From NCBI RefSeq assembly GCF_003050935.1, contig NZ_QAOX01000002.1, positions 372,001 through 436,000 of the forward strand: a stretch of 64,000 nucleotides of DNA, written 5' to 3'. Positions 58,879-64,000 of this stretch are shown here, piece by piece. Under the pieces are notes generated by a model. The model was not told the origin of the DNA. It was given only the letters and a program-made list of their open reading frames with translations, and searched no databases. Position 1 is the first letter of the stretch. Every line of letters starts with the position of its first letter. The stretch is from Luteibacter sp. OK325 (GTDB lineage: Bacteria > Pseudomonadota > Gammaproteobacteria > Xanthomonadales > Rhodanobacteraceae). A program made the translations under genes and the position numbers.

Positions 58879-59868
58879 ATGAAGAAACCCAAATCCGCCG
58901 CCCCCGCGGTGACCTCCCTGCACCCCCGCAACCGCCACACCGGTCGCTACGATTTCGCCGAGCTGTCGCGGCAGATGCCCTTGCTGGCGGCGTACGTCGG
59001 CGACAACGGCCACGGCGAGGACAGCATCGATTTCTCGGATCCCCACGCCGTGCGGGCGCTGAACCGGGCACTGCTGAAGGCCCAGTACGGCATTGCCCAC
59101 TGGGATATCCCTGCGGGTTTCCTCGTGCCCCCCATCCCCGGCCGCGCGGACTACGTCCATGGTGTGGCCGATCTCCTGGCCAGTTCCAATGGTGGTGAGA
59201 TCCCCACCGGACCCGGCGTGCGCGCGCTCGACGTGGGCACCGGCGCTAACATCATCTATCCGCTGATCGGCAATCGCGAGTACGGCTGGCGGTTCACCGC
59301 CTCGGAAGTGGATACCTCGGCACTGCGGGCGGCCAAAGGGATTGTCGACGGCAATCCCGGCCTCGGCGAAGCCATTTTCCTGCGTCGCCAGGAGCAGCCG
59401 GAGCACATCTTCGAGCAGCTCCTGCGCCCGGAAGATCGCTTCGATGTCAGCATGTGCAATCCGCCCTTCCACGCATCGGCCAAGGAAGCCGCCGCCGGCA
59501 ACCTGCGCAAGACGCGTAACCTCGATACCACCAGCAAGGCGCCTCCCCGGACCACCAACCTGAACTTCGGTGGCCAGGGCCGCGAGCTGTGGTGCCGCGG
59601 CGGCGAAGAACGCTTCATACGCACCATGATCACCGAAAGCACCAGCTACTCGCGCACGGTGCTCTGGTTCACCACGCTGGTCGCACGAGGCGAACACCTG
59701 CCTGCCATTTACCGTGAACTGACCCGCGCGAAGGCACTCGACGTGCGCACGATCAACATGGCGCAAGGCAACAAACAGAGTCGCTTCGTCGCCTGGACCT
59801 TCCAGGATGAAGCCTCGCAGCGTGCCTGGAACGACGAGCGCGAAAGGAAACGGGCCAGCGGTTACTGA
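58879..59868 (+). CDS. rlmF: 23S rRNA (adenine(1618)-N6)-methyltransferase
   Basis: 329 residues from the ATG at 58879; the much longer frame begins inside other genes and is not real. RlmF methylates A1618 of 23S rRNA at N6 in the cytoplasm. The N-terminal LHPRNRHTGRYDFAELSRQMP and FSDPHAVRALNRALLKAQYG segments are typical, followed by SAM motif I VRALDVGTGANIIYPLIG, acidic SEVDTSALRAAKGIV, and the N6-adenine catalytic motif NPPF in VSMCNPPFHASAKEA. The C-terminal end is usual for the family. It converges on the siderophore receptor across a stable hairpin. Confidence 0.95.
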   Translation: MKKPKSAAPAVTSLHPRNRHTGRYDFAELSRQMPLLAAYVGDNGHGEDSIDFSDPHAVRALNRALLKAQYGIAHWDIPAGFLVPPIPGRADYVHGVADLLASSNGGEIPTGPGVRALDVGTGANIIYPLIGNREYGWRFTASEVDTSALRAAKGIVDGNPGLGEAIFLRRQEQPEHIFEQLLRPEDRFDVSMCNPPFHASAKEAAAGNLRKTRNLDTTSKAPPRTTNLNFGGQGRELWCRGGEERFIRTMITESTSYSRTVLWFTTLVARGEHLPAIYRELTRAKALDVRTINMAQGNKQSRFVAWTFQDEASQRAWNDERERKRASGY

Positions 59869-59877
59869 CGCTGGCCC
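59852..59877. terminator. Bidirectional terminator between rlmF and siderophore receptor
   Basis: GGGCCAGCG at 59852-59860 and CGCTGGCCC at 59869-59877 form a perfect 9-bp stem with an 8-nt loop that includes the rlmF stop codon. It lies between two convergent genes and ends 7 bp before the receptor stop at 59885. There is no strong T-run. Confidence 0.65.
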
Positions 59878-59884
59878 ATCGCGA

Positions 59885-62053
59885 TCAGAGATTCGCGCGC
59901 AACGTGACGAAGGCGCTGCGCGGTTCCCCGACGTATGCACCGGCACCATTGGCCGCGGTGAAATAGCGGCGGTCGGTGACGTTGTGTACGTTCACGTCTA
60001 AACCCCACGTCGATGCGTCGTAGCCGACCAGCATGTTGACCACGGCGAAGGACGGAATGGAACTCGCATTGGTGATGTCGCTGTAGCTCTTGTCCTGGTA
60101 GTTCACACCGGCGCCCACACGGAAACCGGAGAGGCCGCCAATGCGAAAGCGATACGTCGTCCAGAGGTTGGCCAGCAGATCAGGTGCGCCTTGCGGCCGG
60201 TGACCCTCCGACGTAATGCCTTGTGGATTGTTGGTGATGAAGGCGTCCTGGTGCGTCGCATTAGCGAGCAGGTGCCACTGGTCGGTGATGGCCAGATCCG
60301 CCGAAACTTCTTCGCCTCGAGTCTTCTGGCTGTCGAAGACCACGGTTTCCACGCCATCGAGCGTGGTGGCCGTGGCGACATGGTTACGGCGGACATCGAA
60401 TGCGGCGGTGTTGAGGAGCACCCTGTCGTCGAGCCACGCGAACTTGATGCCGGCTTCGTATCGCAGTGCGGATTCCGGTTCACCCACGCCGTTCTGCGTG
60501 TTCTCGGAATTGAAGTTAGTCAGGTGGCTGCTGGAGACGCCGACATACGGCGACATCCATGGGAGCGCCTTGTACAGCGCCCCGATATTCCAGCTGACCG
60601 GCGCATCGTTTCGTGAATCGCCGACGCCGGCGAGCAAGGGCTTCGCGTCCGTGCCGAAATGACCCGGCACGCTGATGCGCGGGGTCAAGGTCGTGTCCCA
60701 CCAGTCCTGTCGCACACCCGCACGAACCTTGAAGGCGTCGGTCACATCGATCTGATCGGTGGCATAGGCGCTGTAGTAGCGAGCACCGAGGCGGTCGTCA
60801 TCGCAGGAGTGCTTGGCATCGCAGAGGAATCTCACCGCGGTAAGCGATGTCTCGGGTGGCACCGGCGAGAAGGCGTCGGGAATATTCGGCAGATCGGCTG
60901 TCGCGCGATCCGTCGATAGCTTCTGCTGCTGGTACTCGAAACCGGTGAGCAAGGTGTGTTGTACCGAGCCTGTCGCGAACCGCCACACCGGTTCGAACTG
61001 GTAATCGATGCTCCGTTCGCTATCGTTCTGCTCGCGCAACTGGCGGCTGACTACCTGGCCATTGTTCACCTTCGTACTCGCGCTATCGCCATTGACGACG
61101 ACGTCCAGCGAGCGATGCAGGTACGAGAACCGGTTGTTGATGGTGAGGTTGTCGTTCACCGTCCATTGGTCGGAAAGGGTCGTCCGGGCAAAGTCGGAGC
61201 GTGACTCACTGAATGGGGACGAGTACTTCGCGTTACGCGAGACATCGTGAATCGGTGTGCCGTTGAAGTAGATCAGGCCATACGAGTCTGGCGTCTCGTG
61301 GATATTGCGCAGGTCGAACGCCAGGTCCGAGACATGGTTGCCCCACTGCCAGCGGAAGGCCGGACGGATTTCGCGATCGCGCCCACCCAGGTCGCGGAAC
61401 CCATCCGTATGGGAGGCGGTGGCGTCGATACGGTAATCCAGTCCGTTTACGCCGGTCGGTCCGGTGACATACGCGCTACCGGTCATCGTTCCGAAGGATC
61501 CCGCCTGCAAACTGCCGCCATAGTGCAGCGTTGGGGACGGTGCGTAGTGCACGATGTTGATCGTGCCGCCCGGTGGACCGCTACCGAACAAGGCGGACCC
61601 CGGTCCCTCGAGGATCTCGATGCGTTCCACGCCATTGAGTGAATGCGACAGACCGCTCAACTGGTCGCCGTCGGAGAAACCATCGCTGTAGATCTGCGCG
61701 TTCAACCCACGGATGAGGAAATGATCGAAGTAACCCTTGGAGTCCTGACCACCGGCGTTGACCCCGCTGGCGTTGGATACGGCGTCGCGAAGCATGGTCG
61801 CCCCCTGCTCGCTCAACAGCGCACGCGGAATGACCTGCACGCTGGCGGGAAGGTCTTCGAGCTTCGTGTCGGTCTTGCTCACGGCGCTTTTCTGCGCAGG
61901 CCCATCAACACGATCGTTTGCGACGCCTTGCACGGCGATCGGAGCGAGATTGACGGCATCCTGCGCATGGACAGTAGGTGTCAGAGAAGGACTACCCAGC
62001 AGCAAGAGTACGGCGACAGACAACACGCGCGGCTTCAGACGAATATCTGACAT
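59885..62053 (-). CDS. TonB-dependent siderophore receptor
   Basis: 722 residues from the ATG at 62053 (GGGGA 7 nt upstream; the ATG at 62086 is less well placed). A signal peptide (RVLSVAVLLLLGSPSLTPTV, cut near HAQDA) is followed by a TonB-box-like LAPIAVQG, a plug (about 60-190; LPASVQVIPRALLSEQGATM, FLIRGLNAQIYSDG, IEILEGPGSALFGSGPPGG) and a barrel ending FVTLRANL. The LIRG...YSDG and GPGSALFG segments are those of the ferrichrome/siderophore receptor family. A Fur-box-like dyad upstream supports iron regulation. Which siderophore is taken up is unknown; no synthesis genes are in the window. Confidence 0.9.
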   Translation of the reverse strand: MSDIRLKPRVLSVAVLLLLGSPSLTPTVHAQDAVNLAPIAVQGVANDRVDGPAQKSAVSKTDTKLEDLPASVQVIPRALLSEQGATMLRDAVSNASGVNAGGQDSKGYFDHFLIRGLNAQIYSDGFSDGDQLSGLSHSLNGVERIEILEGPGSALFGSGPPGGTINIVHYAPSPTLHYGGSLQAGSFGTMTGSAYVTGPTGVNGLDYRIDATASHTDGFRDLGGRDREIRPAFRWQWGNHVSDLAFDLRNIHETPDSYGLIYFNGTPIHDVSRNAKYSSPFSESRSDFARTTLSDQWTVNDNLTINNRFSYLHRSLDVVVNGDSASTKVNNGQVVSRQLREQNDSERSIDYQFEPVWRFATGSVQHTLLTGFEYQQQKLSTDRATADLPNIPDAFSPVPPETSLTAVRFLCDAKHSCDDDRLGARYYSAYATDQIDVTDAFKVRAGVRQDWWDTTLTPRISVPGHFGTDAKPLLAGVGDSRNDAPVSWNIGALYKALPWMSPYVGVSSSHLTNFNSENTQNGVGEPESALRYEAGIKFAWLDDRVLLNTAAFDVRRNHVATATTLDGVETVVFDSQKTRGEEVSADLAITDQWHLLANATHQDAFITNNPQGITSEGHRPQGAPDLLANLWTTYRFRIGGLSGFRVGAGVNYQDKSYSDITNASSIPSFAVVNMLVGYDASTWGLDVNVHNVTDRRYFTAANGAGAYVGEPRSAFVTLRANL

Positions 62054-62095
62054 TGGAGATCCCCATAGGCGGACAAGATGAAGCAAATAAATACG

Positions 62096-62114
62096 AATGC
62101 GAACGCGTCGTATT
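62096..62114. promoter_or_regulatory. Fur-box-like dyad upstream of the siderophore receptor
   Basis: AATGCGAACGCGTCGTATT resembles the 19-bp Fur consensus and the Fur box at 55640, with AATGC- and AATAC-type half-sites. It is inside a longer symmetric element: AAATACGA at 62089-62096 and TCGTATTT at 62108-62115, spaced by 11 nt. It lies about 45-60 bp upstream of the receptor start on the minus strand. Confidence 0.55.
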
Positions 62115-62191
62115 TGTGATTGCGCATGTGTGCCGTCTTCAGGGCATTTGGTTTAACCCGTTTGCAAATCCGTGTCTTACACGCGTTTTCG

Positions 62192-62228
62192 ATAGGCCCA
62201 GCCTCTTATCCCGATAACTTCAATCAAT
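62192..62228. promoter_or_regulatory. OxyR-type binding site upstream of katG
   Basis: Four tetramers occur at the exact 7-nt spacing of the OxyR site: ATAG (62192), CTCT (62203), ATAA (62214) and CAAT (62225), matching the ATAG/CTAT/ATAG/CTAT consensus in 13 of 16 bases. The second half also keeps the inner T and A of the consensus. It lies 100 bp before the katG start. Confidence 0.6.
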
Positions 62229-62276
62229 TTCTGCAATGCCCGACCTCGCCGTATAGTCGAGTGCATGCGTTCATAG

Positions 62277-64000
<1,724 letters not shown>

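Overview
The window is 64 kb of GC-rich proteobacterial chromosome with no rRNA, tRNA, insertion sequence, prophage or CRISPR array that I could see. Gene content (an Oar-like TonB-dependent receptor with a carboxypeptidase-regulatory-like N-terminus, two Fur-box-preceded iron receptors, RlmF, KatG, many LysR/AraC/MocR regulators, and Pseudomonas/Xanthomonas-style REP hairpins) suggests a plant- or soil-associated gammaproteobacterium of the Lysobacterales, most like Rhodanobacteraceae (Luteibacter/Dyella). That placement is inference from gene style, not from a marker gene.

Layout. 1-1,975: 5' part of an outer-membrane receptor on the minus strand and its long AT-rich upstream region. 1,976-8,200: an unusual SDR, then a cyanate-detoxification locus (cynR divergent from cynT-cynS) flanked by two zeta-class glutathione transferases and followed by a second SDR. 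8,200-13,100: an aldehyde dehydrogenase/FUSC exporter operon with divergent LysR, an NTF2-like protein and an EamA exporter. 13,100-19,500: secreted GH71/99-like hydrolase with a bulb-type lectin tail, a degenerate dehydroquinase-like protein facing a Stv-like protein, a Tat-exported phospholipase C, and a peroxiredoxin coupled to a HAD phosphatase that has no canonical start codon upstream of its catalytic motif. 19,600-29,891: a type I secretion operon on the minus strand (HlyB-like ABC exporter, HlyD-like adaptor, 2,212-residue RTX protein). 30,175-35,431: GH31 alpha-glycosidase and a large LuxR-type ATPase regulator, converging on a REP element.

35,500-44,800: small metabolic and regulatory genes (DUF4242, GlxA/AraC, VOC, AraC/cupin, two CxxC carboxymuconolactone-decarboxylase-like proteins, a cytochrome c-sugar dehydrogenase fusion, SugE, MocR, azoreductase). 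44,800-52,840: alpha/beta hydrolase, a MOSC-ferredoxin-reductase-ferredoxin fusion paired with a PNPOx-fold protein, and a run of mostly exported proteins (MBL hydrolase, cupin, acyltransferase, methyltransferase) next to a 2OG-Fe(II) oxygenase. 53,181-54,405: a compact ECF sigma operon with a recognisable ECF-type promoter. 55,200-64,000: VOC protein, FecA-like receptor, two unknown proteins around a REP pair, rlmF, a siderophore receptor, and the 5' part of katG preceded by an OxyR-type site.

No single locus is a clear new system. The best candidates for something undescribed are the GST-flanked cyanate locus, the dehydroquinase-like/Stv-like pair, the RTX protein with a 44-46-residue supra-repeat and unassigned hydrophobic N-terminus, and the HAD gene that appears to start on ATT overlapping the upstream stop codon. 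Start sites were chosen from Shine-Dalgarno spacing where possible and differ from the longest open frame in many cases.
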